Positions 47,685 to 59,288 of a DNA stretch of 64,000 bases are shown piece by piece; position 1 is the stretch's first letter, and each line of letters begins with the position of its first letter. The notes beneath the pieces were generated by a model that was given only the letters and a program-made list of their open reading frames with translations, had not been told where the DNA came from and ran no database searches. Source of the DNA: Kineococcus rhizosphaerae (GTDB taxonomy: Bacteria; Actinomycetota; Actinomycetes; Actinomycetales; Kineococcaceae). The translations under genes and the position numbers were made by a program. Location: the NCBI RefSeq assembly GCF_003002055.1, contig NZ_PVZF01000001.1, positions 124,001-188,000 of the forward strand. Direction: 5' to 3'.

Positions 47685-49391
47685 ATGTCAGCGCAGTCGC
47701 CCACCGAGCACGACACCACCCACCCCAGCCGCCGCGCCTTCACGCTGGCCTCCGTCGCGACCGCCGGGCTGGCGACGCTGTCGGCCTGCGCGAAGAGCGA
47801 GCGCGACGAGGGCGGCAGCTCCGGAGGCAGTTCCAGCAGCGGCCGGGACACGTTCGTCTTCGGCGGGTCCGCCGACCCCGACTCCCTGGACCCCGTCTTC
47901 GCCTCCGACGGCGAGACGTTCCGCATCACCCGGCAGATCTTCGAGGGGCTGGTCTCGACCAAGCCCGGCACGACCGAGCTCGCCCCCTCGCTGGCCACGA
48001 AGTGGACGACGTCCGAGGACGGTCTCAGCTACACGTTCACCCTGGCCGAGGGCGTGAAGTTCTCCAACGGCAAGCCCTTCGACGCCGCGGCCGTCGTCGC
48101 CAACTTCGAGCGCTGGTACAACCTGCGCGGCATCGCCCAGGGCGAGGACCTCGCGTACTACTACCGCTCCATCTTCCGCGGGTTCAAGACCAACGACGAC
48201 CCCGCGCTGGGGACCTCCCTGTACGCGGGCTCGACGGCCAACGCCGACGGCACCGTGACGGTGAACCTGACGTCGCCGTTCGCCGGGTTCCTGGCCTCCC
48301 TGACCCTGCCGGCCTTCGCGATGCAGGAGACCGGTGCGGTCGAGGCCGCCGGCGGCAACGGGCTGAACGGGGCCGACCCGCGCCAGAGCGAGTACGCCAC
48401 CTCCGGGCCCATCGGCACGGGGCCGTTCGTCTTCGCCGCCTGGGAACGCGGCCAGCAGGTCACCCTCAAGCGCAACGAGGACTACTGGGGCGAGAAGGCC
48501 AAGGTCGCCTCCGCCGTCGTGCGGGTCATCGGTGACGGCACCGCGCGCAAGCAGGCCCTGCAGAACGGCGACATCGACGGGTACGACCTCGTCGCCCCGG
48601 CCGACGTCGAGACGCTGAAGTCCGCCGACTTCCAGATCCAGAACCGGCCGGCGTTCAACATCCTCTACCTCGGCATGAACCAGGCGCTCGCGCCGCTGGG
48701 CGACCTGAAGGTCCGCCAGGCGATCTCGCACGCCATCGACAAGGACGCGGTCATCAAGAACGCGCTGCCGTCCGGCACCAAGGCGGCCACGCAGTTCATG
48801 CCCGAGAACGTCATCGGCTGGAACGACAAGGTCACGACGTACGAGTACGACGTCGACAAGGCCAAGCAGCTGCTGGCCGAGGCCGGGCAGTCGAACCTGA
48901 CCATCCCCTTCAACTACCCGACGGGGGTCTCCCGGCCGTACATGCCGAACCCGGAGACGATCTACAACGCCATCAACCAGCAGCTGACGGCCGCGGGGAT
49001 CAAGACCACCCCGGTCGCCGAGCAGTGGACCCCGAACTACCTCGGGACCGTGCAGGGCGGCACGAACCACGGTCTGCACCTGCTGGGCTGGACGGGCGAC
49101 TACAACGACCCGGACAACTTCATCGGGGTGTTCTTCGGCGCCCAGACGAACGAGTGGGGGTTCAACGACCCGGGTCTGTTCGAGGCCCTGGCCAAGGCCC
49201 GCACCGTCACGTCGCAGGACGAGCAGGAGACCACGTACCAGGACATCAACGAGCAGATCATGACGTTGCTGCCCGGCATCCCGATCGCCAGCCCCGTCCC
49301 CTCGCTGGCCTTCGCCGCCGGGGTGAAGGGCTACACCGCCAGCCCCGTGCAGGACGAGGTGTGGAACACCGTCACGGTCGCCGACTCCTGA
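47685..49391 (+). CDS. ABC transporter substrate-binding lipoprotein (SBP family 5)
   Basis: 568 aa. The signal has a twin-arginine-like SRRAFTLA and a lipobox ending at Cys35 (LSAC), so it is probably a lipoprotein, perhaps Tat-exported. The mature part is a family 5 (peptide/nickel-type) binding protein: DPDSLDPVFASDGETFRITRQIFEGL, GPFVFAAWERGQQVTLKRNEDYWG and VRQAISHAIDKDAVIK. It delivers the solute to the two permeases encoded next. Substrate is probably a di- or oligopeptide; exact ligand unknown. Confidence 0.93.
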   Translation: MSAQSPTEHDTTHPSRRAFTLASVATAGLATLSACAKSERDEGGSSGGSSSSGRDTFVFGGSADPDSLDPVFASDGETFRITRQIFEGLVSTKPGTTELAPSLATKWTTSEDGLSYTFTLAEGVKFSNGKPFDAAAVVANFERWYNLRGIAQGEDLAYYYRSIFRGFKTNDDPALGTSLYAGSTANADGTVTVNLTSPFAGFLASLTLPAFAMQETGAVEAAGGNGLNGADPRQSEYATSGPIGTGPFVFAAWERGQQVTLKRNEDYWGEKAKVASAVVRVIGDGTARKQALQNGDIDGYDLVAPADVETLKSADFQIQNRPAFNILYLGMNQALAPLGDLKVRQAISHAIDKDAVIKNALPSGTKAATQFMPENVIGWNDKVTTYEYDVDKAKQLLAEAGQSNLTIPFNYPTGVSRPYMPNPETIYNAINQQLTAAGIKTTPVAEQWTPNYLGTVQGGTNHGLHLLGWTGDYNDPDNFIGVFFGAQTNEWGFNDPGLFEALAKARTVTSQDEQETTYQDINEQIMTLLPGIPIASPVPSLAFAAGVKGYTASPVQDEVWNTVTVADS

Positions 49392-49431
49392 TGTCACCGA
49401 GGATGTCGCGAGCCGTCCGGGAGGGGGCGGC

Positions 49432-50436
49432 GTGCTGACGCTCGTCGTGCGCCGCCTCGGCCTGCTCGTCGTCGTGCTGTTCGGGCTGTCGCTGCTGCTG
49501 TTCGCGTGGGTCCGGGCCCTGCCCGGTGACCCCGCGCGGGCGTTGCTGGGGGAGAAGGCGACCCCGGCGGGCATCGCCGAGGTCACCCGGCGCTACGGGT
49601 TCGACCAGCCCGTCTGGCAGCAGTACCTCACCTACCTCGGGCGGTTGCTGCACGGCGACTTCGGGTCCTCGATCAACACGGGTGAACCCGTCGTGCGCAC
49701 GTTCTCCGAACGGTTCCCCGCCACGATCGAGCTCGCCGTCGCGGCCCTGGTGCTCGCGGTCGTCGTGGGGATCCCGCTGGGCTACCTCGCCGCGCGCCGG
49801 CGCGGTGGCTGGCTCGACAACCTCGTCGTGGGCGGGTCCCTGCTCGGCGTCGTCGTGCCCGTGTTCTTCCTCGCGGTGATCCTGAAGTACGTGCTGGCGA
49901 TCCAGCTGCACTGGTTCCCGACGTCGGGGCGCCAGAACGCCCGGATCGACGCCACCCACGTCACGAACTTCTACGTCCTGGACGGGTTGCTGACGCGGGA
50001 GTGGGACGCGAGCTGGGACGCGCTGGTGCACCTGGTGCTGCCGGCGCTGGCCCTGGGCTCGATCCCGCTGGCCATCATCGTGCGCATCACCCGGGCGTCC
50101 GTGCTCGACGTCCTCGGCGACGACCACGTCCGGACCGCGCAGGCCAAGGGTCTGCCGCGCAGCGTCATCAGCCGCCGGCACGTCCTGCGCAACGCGCTGC
50201 TGCCGGTGTCGACGACGCTGGGGCTGCAGGCCGGGGCGCTGCTGTCGGGGGCGGTGCTGACGGAGACGGTGTTCTCCATCAACGGCATCGGCAGCTACCT
50301 GTTCGACGCGGTCACCCAGCTCGACTACCCGGTGCTGCAGGGGTTCATCCTGTTCATCGCGGTCGTGTACGCGCTGGTGAACCTCGTCGTCGACGTGAGC
50401 TACGGGTTCATCGACCCGAGGGTGAGGGTGTCGTGA
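49432..50436 (+). CDS. ABC transporter permease, DppB/OppB family
   Basis: 334 aa with six helices. The N-terminal RRLGLLVVVLFGLSLLLFAWVRALPGDPA is the DppB signature, with an EAA-like loop near RTAQAKGLPRSVISRRHVLRNALLP for ATPase contact. GTG start 40 nt after the lipoprotein gene. Pairs with the next permease. Confidence 0.95.
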   Translation: MLTLVVRRLGLLVVVLFGLSLLLFAWVRALPGDPARALLGEKATPAGIAEVTRRYGFDQPVWQQYLTYLGRLLHGDFGSSINTGEPVVRTFSERFPATIELAVAALVLAVVVGIPLGYLAARRRGGWLDNLVVGGSLLGVVVPVFFLAVILKYVLAIQLHWFPTSGRQNARIDATHVTNFYVLDGLLTREWDASWDALVHLVLPALALGSIPLAIIVRITRASVLDVLGDDHVRTAQAKGLPRSVISRRHVLRNALLPVSTTLGLQAGALLSGAVLTETVFSINGIGSYLFDAVTQLDYPVLQGFILFIAVVYALVNLVVDVSYGFIDPRVRVS

Positions 50437-51347
50437 CGGCGGAATCGGCGCTGACCGCCGAGGTCGTGGAACCCACGGGGGCCGACGGCGTCGGCCCGTG
50501 GCACGCGGCGTGGCGGCGGCTGCGGCGCAACCCCGCCGGCATCGTCGGGGCCGTGCTGGTGCTGCTGTTCGTCCTGGTGGCCCTGCTGGCCCCCGTCCTG
50601 GCGCCGTACCGGCCGGCGACGGCGCAGTGGTTCGGGCAGGTGACCCCGACGAGCGTGCCCGGCCCGAGCGCGGACCACCCGCTGGGGCTGGACTCCTTCG
50701 GGTCCGACCTGCTGACGCAGCTGCTGTACGGCGCCCGGACGTCGCTGGTCATCGGGGTCGTCTCGACCGCGGTGGGCCTGGCGGTCGGTGCTCTGCTCGG
50801 GGTCCTGGCGGGCGGTTTCGGCGGCAAGGTCGACACGGTCGTCATGCGCGTCGTCGACGTGCTGCTGTCGATCCCGTCCCTGCTGCTGGCGGTGTCGGTC
50901 GCCGCGGTCCTGCAGCGCGGTTCGCTGGCCATCATGCTGGCCGTCGCCGCGGCGCAGGTGCCGATCTTCGCGCGGCTGCTGCGGGCCTCGCTGCTGGCCC
51001 AGCGCGGCCAGGACTACGTCGTGGCCCTGCGCTCGCTCGGGCTGCGGCAGCGGCGCATCGTCGTGGGCCACATGCTGCCCAACTCCCTGGGCCCGGTGCT
51101 CGTGCAGGCCACGCTGACGCTGGCCACGGCCGTCATCGAGGTCGCCGCCCTGAGCTTCCTGGGCCTGGGCGACCCCAACCCCGCCGTCGCGGAGTGGGGC
51201 CGGATGCTCGTCACGGCCCAGTCCCGGCTCGACCAGGCGCCGCAGCTGGCGCTCTACCCCGGTCTCGCGATCGCGATCACCGCGCTGGGTTTCACCCTGC
51301 TCGGCGAGGCGCTGCGCGAGGCCCTGGACCCGAGGAGTTCACGGTGA
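50433..51347 (+). CDS. ABC transporter permease, DppC/OppC family
   Basis: 304 aa. An N-terminal OppC_N segment (WRRLRRNPAGIVGAVLVLLFVLVALLAP) and HPLGLDSFGSDLLTQLLYGARTSL are followed by helices and the EAA loop VALRSLGLRQRRIVVGHMLPNSLGP. GTG overlaps the previous gene by 4 nt. Confidence 0.95.
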   Translation: MTAESALTAEVVEPTGADGVGPWHAAWRRLRRNPAGIVGAVLVLLFVLVALLAPVLAPYRPATAQWFGQVTPTSVPGPSADHPLGLDSFGSDLLTQLLYGARTSLVIGVVSTAVGLAVGALLGVLAGGFGGKVDTVVMRVVDVLLSIPSLLLAVSVAAVLQRGSLAIMLAVAAAQVPIFARLLRASLLAQRGQDYVVALRSLGLRQRRIVVGHMLPNSLGPVLVQATLTLATAVIEVAALSFLGLGDPNPAVAEWGRMLVTAQSRLDQAPQLALYPGLAIAITALGFTLLGEALREALDPRSSR

Positions 51348-51369
51348 GGCGACGAACGGTGGGGCGACG

Positions 51370-52374
51370 ATGAGCCTGCTGGAGGTCGAGGACCTGCGGG
51401 TGACCTTCGCCCGCAAGGGCTCACCCGCCACCACGGCCGTCGACGGCGTCTCCTTCGACGTCGACGCCGGCGAGGTCGTCGGTCTGGTGGGGGAGTCCGG
51501 GTGCGGGAAGTCGGTGACCTCGCTGGCCGTCATGGGCCTGCTGCCGGCGCGGGGCACCCGCGTCAGCGGGTCGGTGCGCTTCGACGGCACGGACCTGCTG
51601 AAGGCCTCCCCGGCGGAGGTGGCGCGGCGGCGGGGCAAGGACCTGGCCATGGTGTTCCAGGACCCCATGACCTCGCTGAACCCCGTGCTCACGCTGGGCC
51701 GGCAGCTGACCGAGGTGCTGCGCACCCACACCGACCTCGACCGGGCCGGGGCCAGGAAGGAGGCCGTCGACCTGCTGGGCCGCGTGGGGATCCCCGACCC
51801 CCGCCGCCGGTTCTCCGAGTACCCCCACCAGCTCTCCGGCGGGATGCGCCAGCGCGTGCTCATCGCCATCGCGCTGGCCTGCTCGCCGCGGCTCATCATC
51901 GCCGACGAACCCACCACGGCCCTCGACGTGACCATCCAGGCGCAGGTGCTGGACCTGCTCACCGGTCTCGTGCGCGAGTCCGGCACCGCCATGGTGCTCA
52001 TCACGCACGACCTCGGCGTCGTGGCCGGCACGTGCGACCGCGTCAACGTCCTGTACGCCGGCCGGGTCGTGGAACGGGCCGCGCGCGCGGAGCTGTTCGC
52101 CGAACCGCGGCACCGCTACACGACGGGCCTCCTGGGAGCCGTGCCCCGCGTCGACGCCCCCGAGGGCACGGCGCTGCAACCGGTCCCGGGCTCGGTCCGG
52201 GACCTGCTGCCCTGGGCCCAGGGGTGCGCGTTCGCGCCGCGCTGCGGGTTCGCCGACGAGGGGTGCCGTTCCGGCGAGATCGCCCTGGAGGGGGCCGACC
52301 ACCCCGCGCGCTGCGTCCACCCCGCCGGCCCCGCCCACCCCGCCGACCCCGCCGTCAGGGAGACCGCCCGATGA
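51370..52374 (+). CDS. ABC transporter ATP-binding protein, DppD/OppD family
   Basis: 334 aa. Walker [10 protein letters not shown]-loop [12 protein letters not shown], signature LSGGMRQRV, Walker [13 protein letters not shown] and the H-loop ITHDLGVV are intact. The C-terminal oligo_HPY region has the Cys pattern [14 protein letters not shown] expected for an iron-sulfur-type motif in this family. Confidence 0.96.
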   Translation: MSLLEVEDLRVTFARKGSPATTAVDGVSFDVDAGEVVGLVGESGCGKSVTSLAVMGLLPARGTRVSGSVRFDGTDLLKASPAEVARRRGKDLAMVFQDPMTSLNPVLTLGRQLTEVLRTHTDLDRAGARKEAVDLLGRVGIPDPRRRFSEYPHQLSGGMRQRVLIAIALACSPRLIIADEPTTALDVTIQAQVLDLLTGLVRESGTAMVLITHDLGVVAGTCDRVNVLYAGRVVERAARAELFAEPRHRYTTGLLGAVPRVDAPEGTALQPVPGSVRDLLPWAQGCAFAPRCGFADEGCRSGEIALEGADHPARCVHPAGPAHPADPAVRETAR

Positions 52375-53393
52375 ACCAGCCGCTGCTGTCCGTGCGGGAC
52401 CTGGCCGTGCACTACCCCATCCGCTCGGGGATCCTGCAGCGCACCGTCGGGGCCGTGAAGGCCGTCGACGGGGTCTCCTTCGACGTCCCGCGCGGTTCGA
52501 CGTACGGGCTGGTGGGGGAGTCCGGCTGCGGCAAGTCCACCCTCGGCCGGGCCGTCCTGCGGCTGTCCGAACCCACCGCGGGCAGCGTCCACCTCGACGG
52601 CCAGGACGTGCTCGCGCTGCGCCCCGAGGAGCTGCGGCGCGCCCGGCGCCGGATGCAGATGGTGTTCCAGGACCCCCTGGCCAGCCTCGACCCGCGCCAG
52701 ACGGTCGAGAGCGCCCTGGTCGAGCCGCTGGCCGTGCACGGGGTCGAGGGCGGGGCGTCGGCCTGGCGCTCGCGCGTGCGGGGCCTGCTGGACCGGGTCG
52801 GGCTGCCCGCCAACGCGGCTGGGAAGTACCCGCACGAGTTCTCCGGCGGGCAGCGCCAGCGCGTGGGCATCGCCCGGGCCCTCGTGCTCGACCCCGACCT
52901 GCTGGTCGCCGATGAACCGGTCTCCGCCCTCGACGTCTCGGTGCAGGCGCAGGTCCTGGTGCTGCTGGAGGAGCTGCAGCGCGACCTGGGCCTGACGTAC
53001 CTCGTCATCGCCCACGACCTGGCCGTCGTCAAGCACGTGTCCACCACCGTCGGGGTCATGTACCTGGGCGGGCTGGTCGAGGAGGGACCGAGCAGCACCC
53101 TGTACGCCCAGCCCCTGCACCCGTACACGCGGGCCCTGCTCTCGGCCGCGCCCGTCCCGGACCCCGTGGCCGAGGCGAAGCGGGAACGCATCCTGCTGAA
53201 GGGGGACCTGCCCAGCCCCGCGGACCCGCCCAGCGGCTGCCGGTTCCGGACCCGCTGCCCGTGGGTGCAGACCACCCGCTGCCACGACGAGCGGCCGCAG
53301 CTGCGCGTCGTCGACGGCCACCCGGACACCCAGCGCGTCGCGTGCCACTGGGCCGAGGACATCGAGGCCGGGCGGATCCTGCCCGCCGCGTGA
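52371..53393 (+). CDS. ABC transporter ATP-binding protein, DppF/OppF family
   Basis: 340 aa from ATG 52371 (ATGA overlap). Walker [11 protein letters not shown]-loop [13 protein letters not shown], signature [15 protein letters not shown], Walker [14 protein letters not shown]-loop IAHDLAVV, and a C-terminal oligo_HPY segment (CRFRTRCPW). Second ATPase of the transporter. Confidence 0.96.
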   Translation: MNQPLLSVRDLAVHYPIRSGILQRTVGAVKAVDGVSFDVPRGSTYGLVGESGCGKSTLGRAVLRLSEPTAGSVHLDGQDVLALRPEELRRARRRMQMVFQDPLASLDPRQTVESALVEPLAVHGVEGGASAWRSRVRGLLDRVGLPANAAGKYPHEFSGGQRQRVGIARALVLDPDLLVADEPVSALDVSVQAQVLVLLEELQRDLGLTYLVIAHDLAVVKHVSTTVGVMYLGGLVEEGPSSTLYAQPLHPYTRALLSAAPVPDPVAEAKRERILLKGDLPSPADPPSGCRFRTRCPWVQTTRCHDERPQLRVVDGHPDTQRVACHWAEDIEAGRILPAA

Positions 53394-53403
53394 GTCCCGC
53401 GGG

Positions 53404-53442
53404 CGGGGCGACGGCGGGGGCGACCCCGCCGTTGCCGCCCCG
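53404..53442. terminator. Hairpin ending the transporter operon
   Basis: Left arm 53404-53419 and right arm 53424-53442 pair with a small bulge; loop about 4 nt, 10 nt after the stop. Its right arm overlaps the -35 element of the mihF promoter candidate. Confidence 0.65.
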
Positions 53443-53461
53443 TGACCAGGGTGGATAGGTT
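53432..53461 (+). promoter_or_regulatory. Promoter candidate for the mihF-gmk-rpoZ-coaBC-metK-priA operon
   Basis: TTGCCG (53432-53437), 18-nt spacer, TAGGTT (53456-53461): a normal housekeeping sigma pattern. The predicted leader is about 75 nt. Confidence 0.6.
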
Positions 53462-53543
53462 CTCGGGGACTTCGCGGAACCCCTGCACGACCTTCGCTCG
53501 ACCCCCTGCTCGCCCCTTGAGCCCGACGACCTGAGGTGATGAC

Positions 53544-53876
53544 GTGGCCCTGCCTCCCCTGACCGCCGAACAGCGCGCTGCTGCTCTGGAGAAGGCGGCC
53601 GCGGCACGACGCGAACGCGCCGAGGTCAAGCACCGCCTGAAGTACACCGGCGGCAGCCTCGAGCAGGTGATCAAGGAGGGCCAGGAGAACGAGGTCCTGG
53701 GCAAGATGAAGGTCTCCGCGCTGCTGGAGTCCCTGCCCAACGTGGGCAAGGTCCGCGCGAAGCAGATCATGGAGGAGATCGGGATCTCGGAGTCGCGCCG
53801 CGTGCGCGGGCTCGGGGCCCACCAGATCGCCGCGCTCGTGGAGCGCTTCGGCAGCACCGCGGGGAGCGAGTCCTGA
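53544..53876 (+). CDS. mihF: Integration host factor, actinobacterial type (mIHF)
   Basis: 110 aa. The N-terminal helical part ([30 protein letters not shown] spread over residues 6-35) leads to the helix-two-turn-helix DNA-binding core [25 protein letters not shown] and [18 protein letters not shown]. It is a nucleoid protein and cofactor of phage integration in mycobacteria. It precedes gmk as in other actinobacteria. GTG start. Confidence 0.96.
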   Translation: MALPPLTAEQRAAALEKAAAARRERAEVKHRLKYTGGSLEQVIKEGQENEVLGKMKVSALLESLPNVGKVRAKQIMEEIGISESRRVRGLGAHQIAALVERFGSTAGSES

Positions 53877-54460
53877 ACAGCACGACCCGCTCGAACCGCC
53901 TGACCGTCCTCGCCGGCCCCACCGCGGTCGGCAAGGGCACCGTCTCGGCCGACCTGCGCGCCCGGTACCCGCAGATCTGGATCTCCGTCTCGTGCACCAC
54001 CCGGGCCCAGCGCCCGGGCGAGGTCGACGGCGTGCACTACCACTTCGTCTCCGAGGAGACGTTCGACGCCTACGTGCGCGACGGCGAGCTGCTGGAGTGG
54101 GCCCGCGTCCACGGCCGGCACCGCTACGGCACTCCCCGCCGGCCGGTCGAGGAGGTCCTGGCCTCGGGGCGCCCGGCGCTGCTGGAGATCGACCTGGCCG
54201 GGGCCCGGCAGGTGCGCCAGGCCACGCGCGGCACCGACCTGGAGGCCGGGTTCGTCTTCCTCGCCCCGCCGAGCTGGGACGAGCTCGTGCGCCGCCTCGT
54301 GGGCCGGGGCACCGAGACCGCCGAGGAGCGCGAGCGCCGGCTGGCGACGGCGAAGGTCGAACTGGCCGCCGAACCGGAGTTCGACGTCACCATCTACAAC
54401 GACGACGTGCAGCGTGCGACGGACGAGCTCGTAAGATGGATGGGTCTGCCGGTCAGCTGA
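53873..54460 (+). CDS. gmk: Guanylate kinase, probable CTG start
   Basis: 195 aa if translated from CTG 53873. The frame has no ATG, GTG or TTG before the P-loop that would give a full protein. CTG overlaps the mihF stop by 4 nt (CTGA), exactly like the GTGA/ATGA overlaps elsewhere, and GGGGAG lies 6 nt upstream. P-loop is [13 protein letters not shown]-binding motifs [19 protein letters not shown] and [13 protein letters not shown] are present. The first GTG in frame (54032) would delete the P-loop. It phosphorylates GMP. Confidence 0.9.
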   Translation: MNSTTRSNRLTVLAGPTAVGKGTVSADLRARYPQIWISVSCTTRAQRPGEVDGVHYHFVSEETFDAYVRDGELLEWARVHGRHRYGTPRRPVEEVLASGRPALLEIDLAGARQVRQATRGTDLEAGFVFLAPPSWDELVRRLVGRGTETAEERERRLATAKVELAAEPEFDVTIYNDDVQRATDELVRWMGLPVS

Positions 54461-54490
54461 CCAGCAGCTCCCCATCCTTAGGAGAACATC

Positions 54491-54754
54491 GTGGCTGGAA
54501 CCGTCGCGGCGCCCGAGGGCATCACCAACCCGCCCATCGACGATCTGCTGACGGTCGCCGACTCCAAGTACGCCCTGGTGATCTACGCAGCCAAGCGCGC
54601 CCGCCAGATCAACGCGTACTACTCCCAGCTGGGCGAGGGCCTGCTGGAGTACGTCGGCCCGCTCGTCGAGACGCACGTGCAGGAGAAGTCCCTGTCCGTG
54701 GCGATGCGCGAGATCAACGAGGGTCTGCTGACCTCGGAGCCCATCGAGCAGTGA
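54491..54754 (+). CDS. rpoZ: RNA polymerase omega subunit
   Basis: 87 aa. [19 protein letters not shown] and [13 protein letters not shown] are the omega signature, and the C-terminus keeps the [14 protein letters not shown] region. It starts 30 nt after gmk with TTAGGAG before the GTG. It helps RNA polymerase assembly. Confidence 0.97.
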   Translation: MAGTVAAPEGITNPPIDDLLTVADSKYALVIYAAKRARQINAYYSQLGEGLLEYVGPLVETHVQEKSLSVAMREINEGLLTSEPIEQ

Positions 54755-56022
54755 GCACCCCCACCCGCGTCCCCCAGCACGTCTCCCCGCGCGTCGTCCT
54801 GGGGGTCGCGGGCGGCATCGCCGCGTACAAGGCGGCCCTGCTGCTGCGCGAGCTGACCGAGACCGGGCACGACGTGACCGTCGTGCCGACCGCCGCCTCC
54901 GAGCGGTTCGTGGGCCGGGCCACGTGGGAGGCCCTGTCGGGCAAGCCCGTCGCCACGGACGTCTTCTCCCACGCCGACCAGGTGCCGCACGTGCGCCTGG
55001 GCCGGCACGCCGACCTCGTCGTCGTCGCCCCGGCGACCGCGGACCTGCTGGCCCGCGCCGCGCACGGGCTGGCCGACGACCTGCTGACCAACGTCCTGCT
55101 GACGGCGACGTGCCCGGTCCTGCTGGCCCCGGCCATGCACACCGAGATGTGGCTGAACCCCGCCGTGCAGGCCAACGTCGCCCTGCTGCGCTCGCGCGGG
55201 GTGACCGTCCTGGAACCCGCCTCGGGACGTCTGACCGGCGCCGACACCGGTCCCGGGCGCCTGCCCGAACCCGCCGACGTCGCGGCCGCCTGCCGCCGCC
55301 TGCTGGGCTCGGGGGCGCGTTCCTACGACCTCGCGGGCCGGCGCGTCGTCGTCTCCGCCGGCGGCACCCGCGAGCCCCTGGACCCCGTGCGCTTCCTCGG
55401 CAACCGCTCCTCCGGCCGCCAGGGCGTGGCCGTGGCGGCCGCGGCCGCGGCCCGCGGGGCCGTCGTGACGCTCGTGACGGCCCACGTCGAGGTCCCCGCC
55501 CCGGCCGCCGTGGAGGTCGTGCCGGTGCAGACGGCCGCGCAGCTGGCCGAGGCCGTGACGAGCGCCGCCGCCGGTGCCGACGTCGTCGTCATGGCGGCCG
55601 CGGTGGCCGACTTCCGGCCCGCCTCCCGCGCCGAGGCCAAGATCAAGAAGTCCGAGGACCCCGCCCGGGACCCCGTCGTCGTCCTCGAACGCACCCCCGA
55701 CGTCCTCGCCGGGCTCGTCGCCGCCCGCTCCGGGACCTCGCCGGTGATCGTCGGCTTCGCCGCCGAGACCGGCGACGCGTCCGGCTCGGTGCTCGAGCAC
55801 GGCCGGGCCAAGCTGGCCCGCAAGGGCTGCGACCTGCTGGTCCTCAACGAGGTCGGCGAGACCAAGGGCTTCGGCACCGCCACGAACGCCGTGACGATCC
55901 TCGGGCGCGACGGCACCGAGCGCGAAGTCCCCGAGGCCAGCAAGGACGTGGTGGCCGATGCGGTCTGGGACGCCGTGGTGCCTATGCTTCCCCCACCTGC
56001 TGTTCCGACCCCTGGAGTCTGA
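54751..56022 (+). CDS. coaBC: Bifunctional phosphopantothenoylcysteine decarboxylase / phosphopantothenate-cysteine ligase
   Basis: 423 aa. The CoaC flavoprotein half (1 to about 190) has [12 protein letters not shown], the active-site His of [12 protein letters not shown] and the [12 protein letters not shown] loop. The CoaB half has [21 protein letters not shown] and [11 protein letters not shown], with IKKSEDP. It performs two steps of coenzyme A synthesis. GTGA overlap with rpoZ. Confidence 0.97.
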   Translation: MSTPTRVPQHVSPRVVLGVAGGIAAYKAALLLRELTETGHDVTVVPTAASERFVGRATWEALSGKPVATDVFSHADQVPHVRLGRHADLVVVAPATADLLARAAHGLADDLLTNVLLTATCPVLLAPAMHTEMWLNPAVQANVALLRSRGVTVLEPASGRLTGADTGPGRLPEPADVAAACRRLLGSGARSYDLAGRRVVVSAGGTREPLDPVRFLGNRSSGRQGVAVAAAAAARGAVVTLVTAHVEVPAPAAVEVVPVQTAAQLAEAVTSAAAGADVVVMAAAVADFRPASRAEAKIKKSEDPARDPVVVLERTPDVLAGLVAARSGTSPVIVGFAAETGDASGSVLEHGRAKLARKGCDLLVLNEVGETKGFGTATNAVTILGRDGTEREVPEASKDVVADAVWDAVVPMLPPPAVPTPGV

Positions 56023-57218
<1,196 letters not shown>

Positions 57219-57222
<4 letters not shown>

Positions 57223-59288
57223 GCGCCGAGGAGCAGGCCCAGCCCGCGCTGGCCGGGCTGAGCCTGCCCACCCCGAAGAAGACACCGGCGGCCCCGGTGA
57301 AGGCGACCCGCAAGAAGAAACCCCTCGAGGACGTCACCGGCACCGACCCCGTCGCCCGGGTGCTGCTCAGCTCCGCGCTGCCGCACCTGGACCGGCCCTT
57401 CGACTACCTCGTCCCGGCCTCGATGGAGCACACCGCCGAACCGGGGCGCCTCGTGCGCATCCCCTTCGCAGGCACCGACGCCGAGGGGTACGTCCTCGAG
57501 CGCACCGCCGCCAGTGAGCACACCGGCAAGCTGGCCCGGCTGCGTCGCGTCGTCTCCGGTGTGCCCGTCCTGACGCCCGCCACGCTGGAGCTGTGCCGGC
57601 TCGTGGCGGCCGAGTACGGCGGGACGCTGTCCGACGTCGTGCGCCTGGCCGTGCCCGGCCGCCACGCCGCCGCCGAGGAGGCGGTGCTGAAGGCCGCCCC
57701 CGTCGTCCACGCCCCCGTCGCCCTCGGTGAGGACCTGCACGGCTGGCAGCGGCACAGCGCCGGCCCGGCCTTCCTCGCCCACGTGCGCGACGGCTCCTCG
57801 CCCCGAGCGGTGGCGACCTTCGCCCCCGGCAGCGACCCGTTCGCCCTGCTCGCCGTCGCCGCCCGCGCCGCCCTGGCCTCGGGCCGCACCGCGCTGCTCG
57901 TCGTGCCCGACCACCGCGACCTGGACCGGCTCTCGGCCGCCCTGGACCGCCTCGTGCCCGAGGGTCACGTCCGGCTCGAGGCCGACGCCGGGCCCGCCGC
58001 GCGCTACCGCGCCTTCCTCGAGGCCCTGACCGGGCGCGCCCGCGTCGTGGCCGGCACCCGCGCCGCGATCTTCGCGCCGCTGCCCAACCTCGGTCTCGTC
58101 GCCGTCCTGGAGGACGGCGACGACTCCCACGCCGACCAGCGCGCGCCCTACCCGCACGTGCGCGAGGTCGCGCGGCTGCGCGCCGACCAGGCCGGCGCCG
58201 CGGCCCTGGTCGCCGGGTGGACCCGCACCGCCGAGACGCAGCTGCTGCTGGAGTCCGGCTGGGCCCGGCCCGTCCTGGCGCCCCGCGACGTCGTGCGCGC
58301 CACCGCACCGCGCATCGCCCTGGCCGGCACCACCGGCCCCGACGCGCAGGACCCCCTGGCCGCCGCGGCCCGGCTGCCCAGCGACGGCTGGCGCGTCCTG
58401 CGCGACGCCCTCACCCGCGGACCGGTCCTCGTCCAGGTGCCCCGCACCGGGTACGTGCCCACCCTGGCCTGCCAGACGTGCCGCGAACCGGCGCGCTGCG
58501 CCTCCTGCCACGGACCGCTGGCCGTGCCCGGGGCGGGGGAGCGGGCCACCTGTCGCTGGTGCGGGCGCCCCGCGACCGACTGGACCTGCCCCACCTGCCA
58601 CGACACCCGGTTCCGGGCCGTCGTCACCGGGGCGCGCCGCACCGCCGAGGAGCTCGGCCGCGCCTTCCCCGGCGTGGACGTGCGCACCTCCGGCGGCTCG
58701 CACGTCCTGGACACCGTCCCGGACCGCCCCGCGCTGGTCATCGCCACCCCCGGGGCCGAACCCGTCGCGCCGCGCGGCTACGCCGCGGCCCTGCTGCTCG
58801 ACGGCTGGGCCCTGCTCGCCCGCCCCGACCTGCGCGCCGCCGAGGAGGCCTACCGGCGCTGGACCGCCGCGGCCGCGCTCGTGCGCCCCGCCTCCGAGGG
58901 CGGCACCGTGTTCCTGGTCGCCGACCCCCAGGCCGCGCCCGCGCAGGCCCTGGTCCGCTGGGACCCCGCCGGGTTCGCCGAGCGGGAACTGGCCCAGCGC
59001 CGCGAGCTCAACCTGCCGCCCGCGGCCCGCTTCGCGGGCCTCATCGGCGTCGCGGCCGACGTCGAGGAGTTCGTCGCCGCCCTGCCGGACCTGCCCGGCG
59101 TGCGCGTGCTCGGCCCCCTGCCCGTGCCGGACCAGCCCGGGCGCGCGCCCATGGTCCGCAGCGTCGTGCGGGTGCCGCGCAGCGAGTCCGCCGCGCTGGC
59201 GCTCGCGGTCAAGAACGTCACCGCCGGCCGCAGCGTGCGCAAGCTGCCCCTGGTCCGGGTGCGGGTGGACCCGCTGCAGATCGGGTGA
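57219..59288 (+). CDS. priA: PriA-like primosomal protein lacking ATPase motifs; probable CTG start
   Basis: 689 aa from CTG 57219, or 663 aa from GTG 57297. The 26 residues before the GTG ([20 protein letters not shown] and on) look coding, and CTG overlaps the metK stop (CTGA). The GTG has no ribosome site. The N-terminal DNA 3'-end-binding domain ([23 protein letters not shown]) is kept. Walker A is missing and the DEEH box reads LEDGDDSH, so it cannot be an ATP-dependent helicase. This loss is known for actinobacterial PriA. The zinc-binding Cys pairs (CQTC, CASC, CRWC, CPTC) remain. It probably loads replication proteins without unwinding. Confidence 0.88.

Noticed and set aside
52888-52915. 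TCGA-N16-GCCGATGA inside the DppF-like gene
   Set aside because: It sits deep in coding sequence with no start codon after it and a weaker -35 match. It shows the chance background of the sigma-28-like motif.
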